From assembly GCF_018881755.1 (NCBI RefSeq), contig NZ_JACVPS010000017.1, positions 1-61,006 on the forward strand: a DNA stretch of 61,006 bases. The letters run 5' to 3'. The DNA comes from Polynucleobacter finlandensis (GTDB taxonomy: Bacteria; Pseudomonadota; Gammaproteobacteria; Burkholderiales; Burkholderiaceae). Shown here one piece after another: positions 17,548-25,632 of this stretch (positions are counted from its first letter, which is position 1; each line of letters begins with the position of its first letter). The notes beneath the pieces are model-generated. The model was not told the origin of the DNA. It saw only the letters and a list, made by a program, of their open reading frames with translations, and did not search any database. The translations under genes and the position numbers were made by a program.

Positions 17548-18299
17548 ATCAATTCCAATTCTGCAGTAATGCCTAAGTGATCAGATAATTTGAGCCATTC
17601 GTGCAAGACATCAACCGAATGGATTTTTAATCCTCGCACATAGATTCTATCCATTGGCAGCATAGGCTTAACACTTGGAAAAGTTTTCGCTGGCGAACCA
17701 GTCAGAACTTCAAAGACTTCGCTAAACCCTGCCTCTTTCATGGGTGCGCTAATGCGGTTACGCCAATCATTAAAGTCGCCCGCTACGATCGCCGGTCCAT
17801 TTTCTGCCAAAACATCTATATACCGAATGATTTCTCCAAGCTGACGCTCCCGCCCACCCTCAAACAATGCTAAGTGAACACAAAAACAGTGGATGGGTTT
17901 AGTAGAGCCCTCAATATTAGTCACGCTATGTAATAAACCGCGCTTCTCAAAGCGATATGCGGAGATGTCGTAATTACTGCCCTTATGAAGTGGAAGTTTC
18001 GACAGAATGGCATTGCCATGATGTCCATCGGGGTACTCAACATTTTTTCCGTAATGCCAGTGATGCCAAAAATCTTCCGATAGGAAGTGGGTTAACTCGT
18101 TAACGGGCCATTGACCAAATCTTCTAACTCTGCCACGGTGCTCTTGTTGTAGCTCCTGCAAAAACAGTAGGTCTGGATGATGCGCCCTCATTTTTTGGCG
18201 CAACTGATAAATAGTGGATTGACGATGCAGTGGTGATAGACCTTTATGAACATTCATTGTCATCACGCTAAACCGACCAAGCTGATTTAAGGGTGTCAC
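17544..18299 (-). CDS. Endonuclease/exonuclease/phosphatase-family protein (YbhP-like)
   Basis: This 251-residue protein has the EEP metal-dependent hydrolase motifs in order: TMNVHKGL, LFLQELQ, CVHLALFEGGR, GDFNDWRN, DRIYV and SDHLG. The family includes nucleases, sphingomyelinases and inositol phosphatases. Linkage to cardiolipin synthase suggests lipid or nucleotide phosphoester cleavage rather than DNA repair. The frame starts with GTG at 18299, directly after the stop of the small 2Fe-2S gene; an ATG at 18263 is possible, but the conserved core then begins almost at once. Confidence 0.85.
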   Translation of the reverse strand: MTPLNQLGRFSVMTMNVHKGLSPLHRQSTIYQLRQKMRAHHPDLLFLQELQQEHRGRVRRFGQWPVNELTHFLSEDFWHHWHYGKNVEYPDGHHGNAILSKLPLHKGSNYDISAYRFEKRGLLHSVTNIEGSTKPIHCFCVHLALFEGGRERQLGEIIRYIDVLAENGPAIVAGDFNDWRNRISAPMKEAGFSEVFEVLTGSPAKTFPSVKPMLPMDRIYVRGLKIHSVDVLHEWLKLSDHLGITAELELI

Positions 18300-18300
18300 A

Positions 18301-18495
18301 CTATGCCTGCGCTTGCTGGCGTCTCATGCGCGCCTGATAAATTTCACCCTCAACCAATTCCTGGCACTGCATACACTTATTACAAATAGACGCCTGCTCC
18401 CGCAGCTCTTCGATAGAGCTGATGGGATGCACGTCTAGGTACTCGCGTAAATCGAGATCCCAGACCTCATTGCAAAGGCAAATCACCTCAGCCAT
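18301..18495 (-). CDS. Small BFD-like [2Fe-2S] protein
   Basis: The 64 residues begin MAEVICLCNEVWDLDL and carry four cysteines in the bacterioferritin-associated-ferredoxin pattern (CxC, then about 30 residues on, CxxC, within CNKCMQCQ). BFD domains hold one [2Fe-2S] cluster and, in the classical protein, reduce bacterioferritin to release iron. No bacterioferritin gene is nearby, and the protein ends in a short basic, glutamine-rich tail (ARMRRQQAQA). It is the first gene of a leftward set with the EEP and cardiolipin synthase genes and diverges from tupB. The precise role is unknown. Confidence 0.75.
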   Translation of the reverse strand: MAEVICLCNEVWDLDLREYLDVHPISSIEELREQASICNKCMQCQELVEGEIYQARMRRQQAQA

Positions 18496-18561
18496 CGGTA
18501 AAAATTTGAAGATTTAGTAGCATTAGGGTCATTTTGCCATCCCCTTGATAGAATCGAGCTC

Positions 18562-19257
18562 ATGCTTATCGCCTTTCAAGACGCCCTCTCACTTCTAGCC
18601 CATTTAGATGGCGGCGTAGTGGGGATCGTTTTAGTCTCCCTGCAGGTCAGCCTTACCGCCCTATTCTTCGGAACCCTAATCGGACTCCCGCTAGGCGCCC
18701 TCCTTGCGACAGAGGAGTTCAAGTGCAAAAAAGGGATTATCGTCACCTTAAACACCCTTATGGGGGTCCCAACTGTGATTGTTGGTGTAGTGGTCTATCT
18801 TCTCTTGTCCCGCACAGGCCCTCTAGGATCATGGGGATGGCTCTTTACCGCCAAGGGTATGATCATCGCCCAAACACTGCTGACAACCCCTTTAATTGCC
18901 GCCCTAAGCCGTCAAATACTAGAAGACTCCTGGCGTATCCATAGAGATTCTTTCCTTGCCCTCCACCTGCCACGCCTTTCCTATTTAAAGTGGCTGGTTT
19001 GGGATTGCCGCTTTTCACTGAGTATTGCCATTCTGGCTGGTTTAGCAAGGGCCATTTCTGAAGTCGGCGCGGTCATGATCGTTGGCGGAAATATTGACCG
19101 CTCTACCCGGACTATGACGACTGCCATTGCCCTGGAAACCAGCAAAGGAGATCTTCCGCTTGCTTTAGCTCTTGGGATGATTCTGCTGTCTATTGTGTTG
19201 ATGGCCAATCTCTTTACCTTCGCAGTGCGCCAAATTGCAGAGCGTCGCTATGGTTAA
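18562..19257 (+). CDS. tupB: Tungstate/oxyanion-type ABC transporter permease (TupB-like)
   Basis: The 231-residue inner-membrane protein has about five hydrophobic segments and the binding-protein-dependent permease loop ARAISEVGAVMIVGGNIDRSTRTMTTAIALE, which matches TupB/WtpB-type tungstate permeases from memory. LMGVPTVIVGVVVYLLLSRTGPLGS is also typical of the family. With the ATPase that overlaps its end it would import tungstate or a similar oxyanion. The periplasmic binding protein gene (tupA) is not in this window. Closeness to formate dehydrogenase and a molybdenum hydroxylase suggests cofactor-metal supply. Confidence 0.82.
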   Translation: MLIAFQDALSLLAHLDGGVVGIVLVSLQVSLTALFFGTLIGLPLGALLATEEFKCKKGIIVTLNTLMGVPTVIVGVVVYLLLSRTGPLGSWGWLFTAKGMIIAQTLLTTPLIAALSRQILEDSWRIHRDSFLALHLPRLSYLKWLVWDCRFSLSIAILAGLARAISEVGAVMIVGGNIDRSTRTMTTAIALETSKGDLPLALALGMILLSIVLMANLFTFAVRQIAERRYG

Positions 19258-19960
19258 TCAAGACGAACAATTTAGAAAGTTCATTGAGCTCAAGGATGTG
19301 CTCGTCAAGAGTGATGGCAGAACCATCCTCAATATCCCGCATGCTGTCATACCAGCCGATCGGATTACCGCTTGCATTGGCCCGAATGGTGCAGGCAAGA
19401 CAACCCTACTCAAGCTCCTAGCTGGGTTAATTACTCCAGACTCAGGCACTGTTAGCTATTCGTTTTCTCCCGCAAAGACTGCTTTGGTTTTGCATCACAC
19501 ACCCATGATTAAGGCTTCGGCTCGCACCAATCTCAGCATGGTGATGGATGCAGACCCCAGTATTACGACAGAACAAATCAATGCCATTCTTGAGCAGACT
19601 GATTTAACCCGTCTTGCCAATAGTCCTGCGCATAAGCTATCTGCAGGCGAAAGGCAAAAGCTATGTCTTGGTAGAGTCATTCTGCAAAAACCCAATGTCG
19701 TGCTACTGGACGAACCTACGGCCAACTTGGATCCCAATACCACCGAGCAGGTGGAGCGCATGATTTGTGAATTTACCAATCAAGGTTTTGAAGTAATTTT
19801 TTCTTCTCATCAGCTTGCGCAAGTCCAAAGAATTGCCCAATACATCATCTTCATTGATGATGGGCAGATTAAAGAAAAAGGACCCGTAGGTCCTTTCTTC
19901 TCTACCCTTCAAACGCAGGCAGCTAAACGCTACCTACATCAAGAGCTATTGGCTGATTAG
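19250..19960 (+). CDS. tupC: Tungstate/oxyanion-type ABC transporter ATP-binding protein (TupC-like)
   Basis: This 236-residue ATPase has Walker A GPNGAGKTT (44-52), signature KLSAGERQKLCLGRVI, Walker B NVVLLDEPTANLDP and the switch histidine in FSSHQLAQ. The ATG at 19250 overlaps the end of tupB by 8 bp, showing tight coupling; an upstream TTG at 19235 is less likely. It lacks the C-terminal TOBE/MOP domain found in ModC, consistent with a Tup-type transporter. It ends one base before the stop of the converging small exported-protein gene. Confidence 0.83.
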   Translation: MVNQDEQFRKFIELKDVLVKSDGRTILNIPHAVIPADRITACIGPNGAGKTTLLKLLAGLITPDSGTVSYSFSPAKTALVLHHTPMIKASARTNLSMVMDADPSITTEQINAILEQTDLTRLANSPAHKLSAGERQKLCLGRVILQKPNVVLLDEPTANLDPNTTEQVERMICEFTNQGFEVIFSSHQLAQVQRIAQYIIFIDDGQIKEKGPVGPFFSTLQTQAAKRYLHQELLAD

Positions 19961-20233
19961 TTACTTTGCTGGGGCCGCTGCAGCTGCTACAGGAGCAACA
20001 AATGGTGGTGGTGCTACGCAAGCAGCTGGAGCTGCTGTACCAGCAATCTTGAAACGATCAGCCACGCGGTTTTGAGATTGGCAGAGTTGATACGCCCCCA
20101 CTTTATCCCCATACGCTGCTTTTGCTTTTGCTAAGGTTGCTGCTTCTTGAGCCTCAGGTGTTAAGGGTGGCAAGGCTGAAAATACAGTAGCACTAGCAAA
20201 TGCGCAGAATGTGAAAGCAATGATTTTTTTCAT
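19961..20233 (-). CDS. Small exported Ala/Pro-rich protein of the formate dehydrogenase operon
   Basis: I read 90 residues from the ATG at 20233: MKKIIAFTFCAFASATVFSA is a Sec signal peptide cut near residue 20. The mature part has a helical TPEAQEAATLAKAKAAYGDKVGAYQLC stretch, two cysteines (in QLCQSQ and AACVAP) that could form a disulphide, and an Ala/Pro-rich tail. The frame extends upstream to 20299, but this start fits the signal peptide. It begins 11 bp after the gamma-subunit stop and is likely co-transcribed. I do not recognise a family with known function; it is probably periplasmic. Confidence 0.75.
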   Translation of the reverse strand: MKKIIAFTFCAFASATVFSALPPLTPEAQEAATLAKAKAAYGDKVGAYQLCQSQNRVADRFKIAGTAAPAACVAPPPFVAPVAAAAAPAK

Positions 20234-20243
20234 GGCTTTGTCC

Positions 20244-21299
20244 TTATTTATTAATCTTGTTGTACCAAATTTCATGATGCTCTTTGGCCCAAGTAGCATC
20301 TACATAACCAGTCTTCATGCCGTCAATTGAACCTTGCATGCCAATCGTACCAATGTAGATATGTCCCATAGCCATTGCAGTCATCAATACCGCTCCTGAG
20401 CTATGAATGATATTGGCTAACTGCATTGTGCCGCGCCAATACTGAACATCCATAAAGGGCACGATCATATCAAGTACAAAGCCTGATGCGGAGATTGTGA
20501 GTCCCAAGAAAACCATGCCGAACCAGAACCAAAACTTTTCACCAAAGTTAAAGAATCCTGCGGGAACATGTTTGCCAGAGAAAATGCCACCAAATGATAG
20601 AAGCCATGCCATATCACCCTCTCCAAAGATGTTCTTACGAACAAACAGGAAGAAGAAAATCACGATACTTAAAGTAAATAATGGGCCCGTAAAGTTATGG
20701 ACACTCTTGCAAAGCATTAAGAATGAGCCGTAAGCCATGCCGCCCATTAAAGGCAAAGCGAAGAATTTGCCGTAGAGAATCAACAAGCCAGTAAACGCAA
20801 GCGCTAAAAAGCTGCCGGCCATCGTCCAATGAACCAAGCGATCAAAACCGTTAAAACGTTTAATCTTGACACCTGATACAGGCGCGTGCAATTTGATCGA
20901 ACCCTTTAAGGTATACATCGCAATGATGCCAAAAAAGGCAAGCGCCAAAAGCCAGCCGCCATATACCGTAATGATTCCATTGCGAATCAAGCGCCATTGC
21001 TGACCTGATCTCTGAATCAATACGCCGGCTTGCTTGTCGGGAATGCTTACATAGTTCAACGGATCGCTATTGGCAGACTCCCAAATAGGGCCACTCGCTG
21101 GCGCACTGTTTGCCGGTTGCGATTGAGCTTGAGTGCCATTCGGGATGGCACTCAAATTTTTAGGAACATCAACGCCACTTGGTGTTGGGAGTGGATCCAT
21201 CGGCGCACGTTCTGCCAAACAGACCCCACTTAGGAGACTTAGCGATACGCCAAGAGCCAGAACCCAAGAGCGACTAACACTAGAGAATGATCGATTCAT
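20244..21299 (-). CDS. Formate dehydrogenase gamma subunit (cytochrome b556)
   Basis: The 351-residue protein has an N-terminal signal-like segment (residues 10-29), a proline-rich periplasmic stretch, then a membrane domain with four or more helices of the FdnI/FdhC type. FNGFDRLVHWTMAGSFLALAFTG holds a haem-ligating histidine, and SVHNFTGPLF and IIHSSGAVLMTAMAMGHIYIG hold others. It carries electrons from the beta subunit to quinone in the inner membrane. The extended N-terminal region of about 110 residues is typical of the FDH gamma subunits in proteobacteria that accompany cysteine-type enzymes. It follows a small lipoprotein gene in the operon. Confidence 0.92.
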   Translation of the reverse strand: MNRSFSSVSRSWVLALGVSLSLLSGVCLAERAPMDPLPTPSGVDVPKNLSAIPNGTQAQSQPANSAPASGPIWESANSDPLNYVSIPDKQAGVLIQRSGQQWRLIRNGIITVYGGWLLALAFFGIIAMYTLKGSIKLHAPVSGVKIKRFNGFDRLVHWTMAGSFLALAFTGLLILYGKFFALPLMGGMAYGSFLMLCKSVHNFTGPLFTLSIVIFFFLFVRKNIFGEGDMAWLLSFGGIFSGKHVPAGFFNFGEKFWFWFGMVFLGLTISASGFVLDMIVPFMDVQYWRGTMQLANIIHSSGAVLMTAMAMGHIYIGTIGMQGSIDGMKTGYVDATWAKEHHEIWYNKINK

Positions 21300-21346
21300 A
21301 CAAATGTCCTTAAACGTCTTCGTTATCTTTATTGTTGTTTAACTGA

Positions 21347-21583
21347 TCACTTAACGCGTGAATACTCAGACTGATTCTGATTGCGCTTATTAATCGCCTC
21401 CGTCCAACTTTCCTGATTGCCTGGTGTCCAACCCTTTGTCATGAAGCCGTTATCAGCTCCCATGTAAGGAGCAACATCGGGACGCTTGGCAACCTTAGCA
21501 GCAATCTCAGGAGGCTCAGAGCAAGCTGCCAAGAGCACTCCTGCTACTAAACAGGCTCCGAGGATTTTGAAATTCAATTTCAT
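21347..21583 (-). CDS. Small lipoprotein within the formate dehydrogenase operon
   Basis: This 78-residue protein has a lipoprotein signal with the lipobox LAAC (cysteine 21). The mature part is short and polar, with GADNGFMTKGWTPGNQESWTEAINKRNQNQSEY. It overlaps the beta-subunit stop by 4 bp (ATGA) and precedes the gamma subunit, so it is part of the operon. The name of such proteins in other genomes is usually just formate dehydrogenase-associated or hypothetical. An envelope role beside the FDH complex is an inference from position. Confidence 0.8.
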   Translation of the reverse strand: MKLNFKILGACLVAGVLLAACSEPPEIAAKVAKRPDVAPYMGADNGFMTKGWTPGNQESWTEAINKRNQNQSEYSRVK

Positions 21584-22239
21584 GATTTCGCTCCTGGGAT
21601 TTTGTCAGCGGGAGTGGGTGTTGGCGCAGGTGCACCTGAAGGACCATAAGCCGTAGACCAACCAAAAATATTGGATCCAGCATATTTACCATTTGACTCA
21701 CGAACTGCTACACGCTTGCTATAGATACTTGAAATCACTTCGCTATCGCCACCAATCAAAGCCTTGGTAGAGCACATCTCAGCGCACAAAGGTAACTTAC
21801 CTTCAGCCAAACGATTGCGACCATACTTCTCAAATTCTGCAACGCTGCCATTTGCTTCTGGGCCACCACTACAGAATGTGCACTTATCCATTTTGCTACG
21901 CACACCAAAGGCGCCTTTGCTCAAGAACTGAGGTGCACCAAATGGGCAGGCAAATGAACAGTAGCCACATCCAATGCAAATGTCCTTGTCATGCAAGACC
22001 ACACCTTCGTCGGTGCGATAAAAGCAATCCACTGGGCACACAGCCATGCATGGTGCGTCTGAGCAGTGCATGCAGGCAACAGAAACGGATTTCTCTTGAC
22101 CAATCACACCATCATTGACGGTCACCACGCGGCGGCGGTTGACACCCCAAGGCACTTCGTTTTCATTCTTACAGGCAGTGACACAACCATTGCATTCGAT
22201 GCAACGCTCGGTATCACAAATAAATTTCATTCTTGCCAT
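21580..22239 (-). CDS. Formate dehydrogenase beta subunit (4Fe-4S ferredoxin)
   Basis: The 219 residues hold four 4Fe-4S binding clusters of cysteines: CDTERCIECNGCVTACKNEN, CMHCSDAPCMAVCPVDCF, CIGCGYCSFACPFGAP and CTFCSGGPEANG with a later CAEMCSTKAL. This is the HybA/FdhB type that wires the catalytic subunit to the cytochrome b. There is no separate Tat signal, so it would be carried to the periplasm with the alpha subunit. It lies 27 bp after the alpha-subunit stop. Confidence 0.94.
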   Translation of the reverse strand: MARMKFICDTERCIECNGCVTACKNENEVPWGVNRRRVVTVNDGVIGQEKSVSVACMHCSDAPCMAVCPVDCFYRTDEGVVLHDKDICIGCGYCSFACPFGAPQFLSKGAFGVRSKMDKCTFCSGGPEANGSVAEFEKYGRNRLAEGKLPLCAEMCSTKALIGGDSEVISSIYSKRVAVRESNGKYAGSNIFGWSTAYGPSGAPAPTPTPADKIPGAKS

Positions 22240-22266
22240 TGTGTTCTCCTGACCTTATTTTTTAAC

Positions 22267-25251
22267 TTAGGCAAATTTTTCGATTTGGCACATGGTGGTT
22301 TTGGTTTCTTGCATCATCGTCACCATGTCGTAACCATAAGTGGTTGCAGTATTAACGGCCTCGCCTAGAACTATAGGCGCTGCACCTTCTGGGTAGTATT
22401 TACGCAAGTCAGTACCTTGCCACCAACCAGCAAAGTGGAATGGCACAAAGGCTGTACCTTGATCAACCCTCTCAGTCACTAATGCGCGTACTTTGATTCG
22501 AGCTCCGGTTGGAGATTTAACCCAAACGTAATCCCAGTTCTTAATGCCACGTGCCTCAGCTGCTTTGGGATTGATCTCCACAAAGTTTTCTTGCTGCAAC
22601 TCAGCCAACCATGGGTTAGAACGGGTCTCATCACCACCGCCCTCATACTCGACCAAGCGACCAGAAGTCAGAATGATTGGGAACTTCTCGTACAGCTTCT
22701 CATTCAAGTTCTTGTCCTGAACGGTTTTGTACAGGGTTGGCAAGCGCCAGAAATTCTTCTTATCAGCAGCCGTTGGATACTTGCGCATCATTGGCTCATT
22801 GGTGCTATACAAAGCTTCACGGTGAATTGGAATGGCGTCTGGGAAGTTCCAAACCACTGCACGTGCCTTAGCATTACCAAATGGATGGCAGCCGTTTTTC
22901 ATGACAACGCGCTGAATACCGCCAGACAAGTCTGTCTTCCAGTTCTTGCCTTCGGCCAGTTTTTTCTCATCATCAGTGAGTTGATCCCACCAGCCTAGCT
23001 TCTTCATAAACACATGATCGAACTCAGGATATCCAGTGGTAATCGCAGAGCCTTTAGAGCACGAACCGTCTTCAGCCAACAAGCTCTTACCTTCTCTCTC
23101 AACACCGAAGTTGGCGCGGAAGTTACCACCACCCTCCATCACACTCTTGCTGGTGTCATAAAGGTTAGGCGATCCTGGGTGCTTGATTGCAGCCGTGCCG
23201 TAGCAAGGCCAAGGCAAGCCATAGTAGTCACCAGTAGTGTCGTAGCCAGTTACTGGATCAACGCCACCACGAGACTTCAATGTCTTTGGATCAAATGTGG
23301 CAACCATTCTCATGTGGGCCTTAAGGCGCTCTGGAGTTTGGCCGGTGTAGCCAATCGTCCAGCAGGAGCGATTAATCTCACGCAAGATATCTTCAATCTG
23401 CGGTTCTCTCCACTGCTTACCAGCAAACTTCGAGCTCAGCATCTTGTAGTTAGTAGACAACTCTTGACCAAAACCTAAGCGATCAGCAAATGCTTGCATG
23501 AGCACGTGGTCAGGAACAGATTCAAATAATGGATCAATGACTTTCTCACGCCACTGGAGTGAACGGTTGGAAGCTGTTGCAGATCCACTGGTTTCAAACT
23601 GGGTAGTCGCTGGCAACAAGTACACGTTGCGGTTTTTATTAACGACATCGCCTTCAGCCGGAGGCATTGCAGCCATGGCTGCTGTTGCGCTTGGATATGG
23701 ATCAACCACTACCAAGAGATCTAACTTATTCATCGCACGCTTCATATCGAGGCCGCGAGTTTGTGAGTTAGGGGCATGTCCCCAGAAGAACAAACCTTTG
23801 ACATTGGTTTGCTGGTCGATCATGTCATTCTTCTCGAGCACAGCATCAACCCAACGAGAAACCGTTGTGCCGGATTTCTCCATCATGTCAGGAGCGTAAC
23901 GACCTTTAATCCACTCGTAGTCAACTCCCCACACGGTAGCGAAGTGCTTCCATGAGCCGGCTGCAAGACCATAGTAGCCTGGCAATGAATCTGGATTAGG
24001 CCCTACGTCTGTAGCGCCCTGTACGTTATCGTGACCGCGGAAAATATTCGCACCGCCACCAGACTTACCGATGTTGCCTAAGGCCAATTGCAAGATGCAA
24101 GATGCACGAACCATCGCATTACCAATGGTATGTTGTGTTTGACCCATACACCATACCAAGGTGCTTGGACGATTCTGAGCCATAGTCTTAGCAACCTGAT
24201 AGACCTGAGCTTCAGGCACACCACAAGCTTGTTCTACGTTCGCTGGAGTCCACTTCTCCATCACTTCTTTACGAATTTCATCCATGCCATATACGCGGTC
24301 GTTGATGTACTTCTTATCTTCCCAACCGTTATTAAAGATGTGATACAGCACGCCAAAAAGGAATGGAATATCTGTTCCAGAACGAATCCGCACATACTGA
24401 TCAGATTTGGCTGCAGTACGGGTGTAACGCGGATCAACCACAATCACTTTGCAACCGTTTTCTTTAGCATGCAAAAGACTGAGCATGGATACTGGATGTG
24501 CTTCAGCCGCATTAGAGCCAATGTACAAGGCAGCCTTGGCATTCATCATGTCGTTATAGCTATTGGTCATCGCACCATAGCCCCAGGTGTTTGCAACACC
24601 GGCAACCGTTGTGGAGTGGCAAATACGCGCCTGATGGTCTGTATTGTTGGTTCCAAAGAATGAAACCCACTTACGTAATAAATAAGCTTGCTCGTTATTG
24701 TGCTTAGAAGAACCAATAAAGAACAAGGAATCAGGACTGTACTTCGTGCGGAGATCTTTCATCTGCGCAGTAATTTCGGTTAAAGCCTGATCCCAAGAAA
24801 TTCTTTCGTACTTGCCGTCTACCAACTTCATTGGATAACGTAAGCGGAAGTCGCCGTGACCATGCTCTCGCAGTGCTGCACCTTTAGCGCAATGTGCGCC
24901 TAAGTTAATTGGGGAATCAAATACGGGGTCTTGACGCACCCATACGCCATTCTCAACTGTGGCATCAACCGCGCAACCTACTGAGCAGTGGGTGCAAATC
25001 GATCTTTTAACCTCAATCTTGCCCTTACCATCCAACATGGCCTTGCTTGGCTCGGCTACCGCTTTTTGTACCAAGCTTAATTGGCTAGCGGCAATACCGG
25101 CTCCTACGCCCACTCCTGATCGCTTGAGGAATGTACGACGATCCATCGTCGGCACCGCAGCTTTAAGTCCACGCGATAGGCTGCCGATGAGGCGGGAGCT
25201 AGGGGCTGAACGACTGCTTGGTGGGGTATTGGATTTACGAGTCAGACTCAT
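22267..25251 (-). CDS. Formate dehydrogenase alpha subunit (molybdopterin, cysteine type)
   Basis: This 994-residue catalytic subunit has a late twin-arginine signal (MDRRTFLKRSG, arginines at 38-39), a 4Fe-4S site (C86, C89, C93, C121), the bis-MGD domains and the molybdenum-ligating position as cysteine (ARICHSTTVAG, C211), so no selenocysteine is used. It oxidises formate to CO2 in the periplasm. The ATG at 25251 has an AGGGA ribosome site; the ATG at 25146 next to the RR motif has none, so I keep the longer N-terminus. The metal could be Mo or W. A TupBC-type importer is nearby. Confidence 0.94.
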   Translation of the reverse strand: MSLTRKSNTPPSSRSAPSSRLIGSLSRGLKAAVPTMDRRTFLKRSGVGVGAGIAASQLSLVQKAVAEPSKAMLDGKGKIEVKRSICTHCSVGCAVDATVENGVWVRQDPVFDSPINLGAHCAKGAALREHGHGDFRLRYPMKLVDGKYERISWDQALTEITAQMKDLRTKYSPDSLFFIGSSKHNNEQAYLLRKWVSFFGTNNTDHQARICHSTTVAGVANTWGYGAMTNSYNDMMNAKAALYIGSNAAEAHPVSMLSLLHAKENGCKVIVVDPRYTRTAAKSDQYVRIRSGTDIPFLFGVLYHIFNNGWEDKKYINDRVYGMDEIRKEVMEKWTPANVEQACGVPEAQVYQVAKTMAQNRPSTLVWCMGQTQHTIGNAMVRASCILQLALGNIGKSGGGANIFRGHDNVQGATDVGPNPDSLPGYYGLAAGSWKHFATVWGVDYEWIKGRYAPDMMEKSGTTVSRWVDAVLEKNDMIDQQTNVKGLFFWGHAPNSQTRGLDMKRAMNKLDLLVVVDPYPSATAAMAAMPPAEGDVVNKNRNVYLLPATTQFETSGSATASNRSLQWREKVIDPLFESVPDHVLMQAFADRLGFGQELSTNYKMLSSKFAGKQWREPQIEDILREINRSCWTIGYTGQTPERLKAHMRMVATFDPKTLKSRGGVDPVTGYDTTGDYYGLPWPCYGTAAIKHPGSPNLYDTSKSVMEGGGNFRANFGVEREGKSLLAEDGSCSKGSAITTGYPEFDHVFMKKLGWWDQLTDDEKKLAEGKNWKTDLSGGIQRVVMKNGCHPFGNAKARAVVWNFPDAIPIHREALYSTNEPMMRKYPTAADKKNFWRLPTLYKTVQDKNLNEKLYEKFPIILTSGRLVEYEGGGDETRSNPWLAELQQENFVEINPKAAEARGIKNWDYVWVKSPTGARIKVRALVTERVDQGTAFVPFHFAGWWQGTDLRKYYPEGAAPIVLGEAVNTATTYGYDMVTMMQETKTTMCQIEKFA

Positions 25252-25296
25252 ATGTTGTCCCTGAGAAAGATTTTTATATTTTTAAAAAACGATTGA

Positions 25297-25518
25297 TTAA
25301 AGCAAAGTGGTTTCGTAATACTTGCGAACATGTTCGGATAACTGGTAACCATCGTCTTTACCTTTGACGCTGCTGCCAATCTCTTGGATGACCGCTTTAC
25401 CAATAGTGGTTTGTGATGCCACTGCCACAGCGCCAACAGCTGCGCTTGCACCGATAAAAAATTTACGGCGAGACGGCTTATTGTCTTCAATAGTTGCAGT
25501 TGTAGATTTAGTGCTCAT
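25297..25518 (-). CDS. Formate dehydrogenase region twin-arginine peptide (TIGR02811-like)
   Basis: The 73-residue protein has a twin-arginine motif (PSRRKFFIGASAAVGAVAVAS) and only about 35 residues after it. It matches the small formate dehydrogenase-associated TAT proteins that sit directly upstream of fdhA in many proteobacteria. Its function is not known; a role as an exported subunit or assembly factor has been suggested by its constant position. It is the first gene of the structural operon and has a GGAG-like ribosome site (AGGAGC) ahead of its start. Confidence 0.87.
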   Translation of the reverse strand: MSTKSTTATIEDNKPSRRKFFIGASAAVGAVAVASQTTIGKAVIQEIGSSVKGKDDGYQLSEHVRKYYETTLL

Positions 25519-25541
25519 TGCTTGCTCCTATTTGATTATTC

Positions 25542-25555
25542 TTGATCTCCGTCAA
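25542..25555. promoter_or_regulatory. FNR/CRP-like box upstream of the formate dehydrogenase structural operon
   Basis: TTGATCTCCGTCAA is TTGAT-N4-GTCAA, one mismatch from the FNR consensus TTGAT-N4-ATCAA. It lies 24 bp before the start codon of the TAT peptide gene. At that distance it is too close for the usual activation position (-41.5), so it may act by repression or be chance. No FNR gene is in the window. Confidence 0.4.
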
Positions 25556-25615
25556 GTGTAAATGGAAATAGCACTTTTGACACATCTTTGAAACATTTCT
25601 TAGTTAAGGCAAAGT

Positions 25616-25632
25616 ATGTTGCGACGCAACAT
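25616..25632. promoter_or_regulatory. 17-bp perfect palindrome upstream of the formate dehydrogenase operon
   Basis: ATGTTGCGACGCAACAT has 8-bp perfect arms around a single centre base. It starts just after the chaperone gene stop and lies about 100 bp upstream of the TAT peptide gene. There is no T-run on either side, so it is more likely an operator than a terminator. TG-N-TGC-N3-GCAA inside it agrees with the motif I recall for the PhbF/PhaR regulator of betaproteobacteria; that comparison is from memory. Confidence 0.5.

Noticed and set aside
19876..19895. Hairpin AAAGGACC-CGTA-GGTCCTTT as a terminator
   Set aside because: It is inside the tupC coding region, about 65 bp before the stop, and the downstream tract TTTCTTCTCT is not a clean U-run.
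24088..24663. A 191-codon open frame on the plus strand opposite the formate dehydrogenase alpha gene
   Set aside because: It lies wholly antisense to a strongly conserved gene, has no domain pattern and no ribosome site, and its amino-acid composition is that of a mirrored frame.
22267..25251. A selenocysteine codon (in-frame TGA) in the formate dehydrogenase alpha gene
   Set aside because: The frame is open throughout and the metal-ligating position reads cysteine (ARICHSTT).
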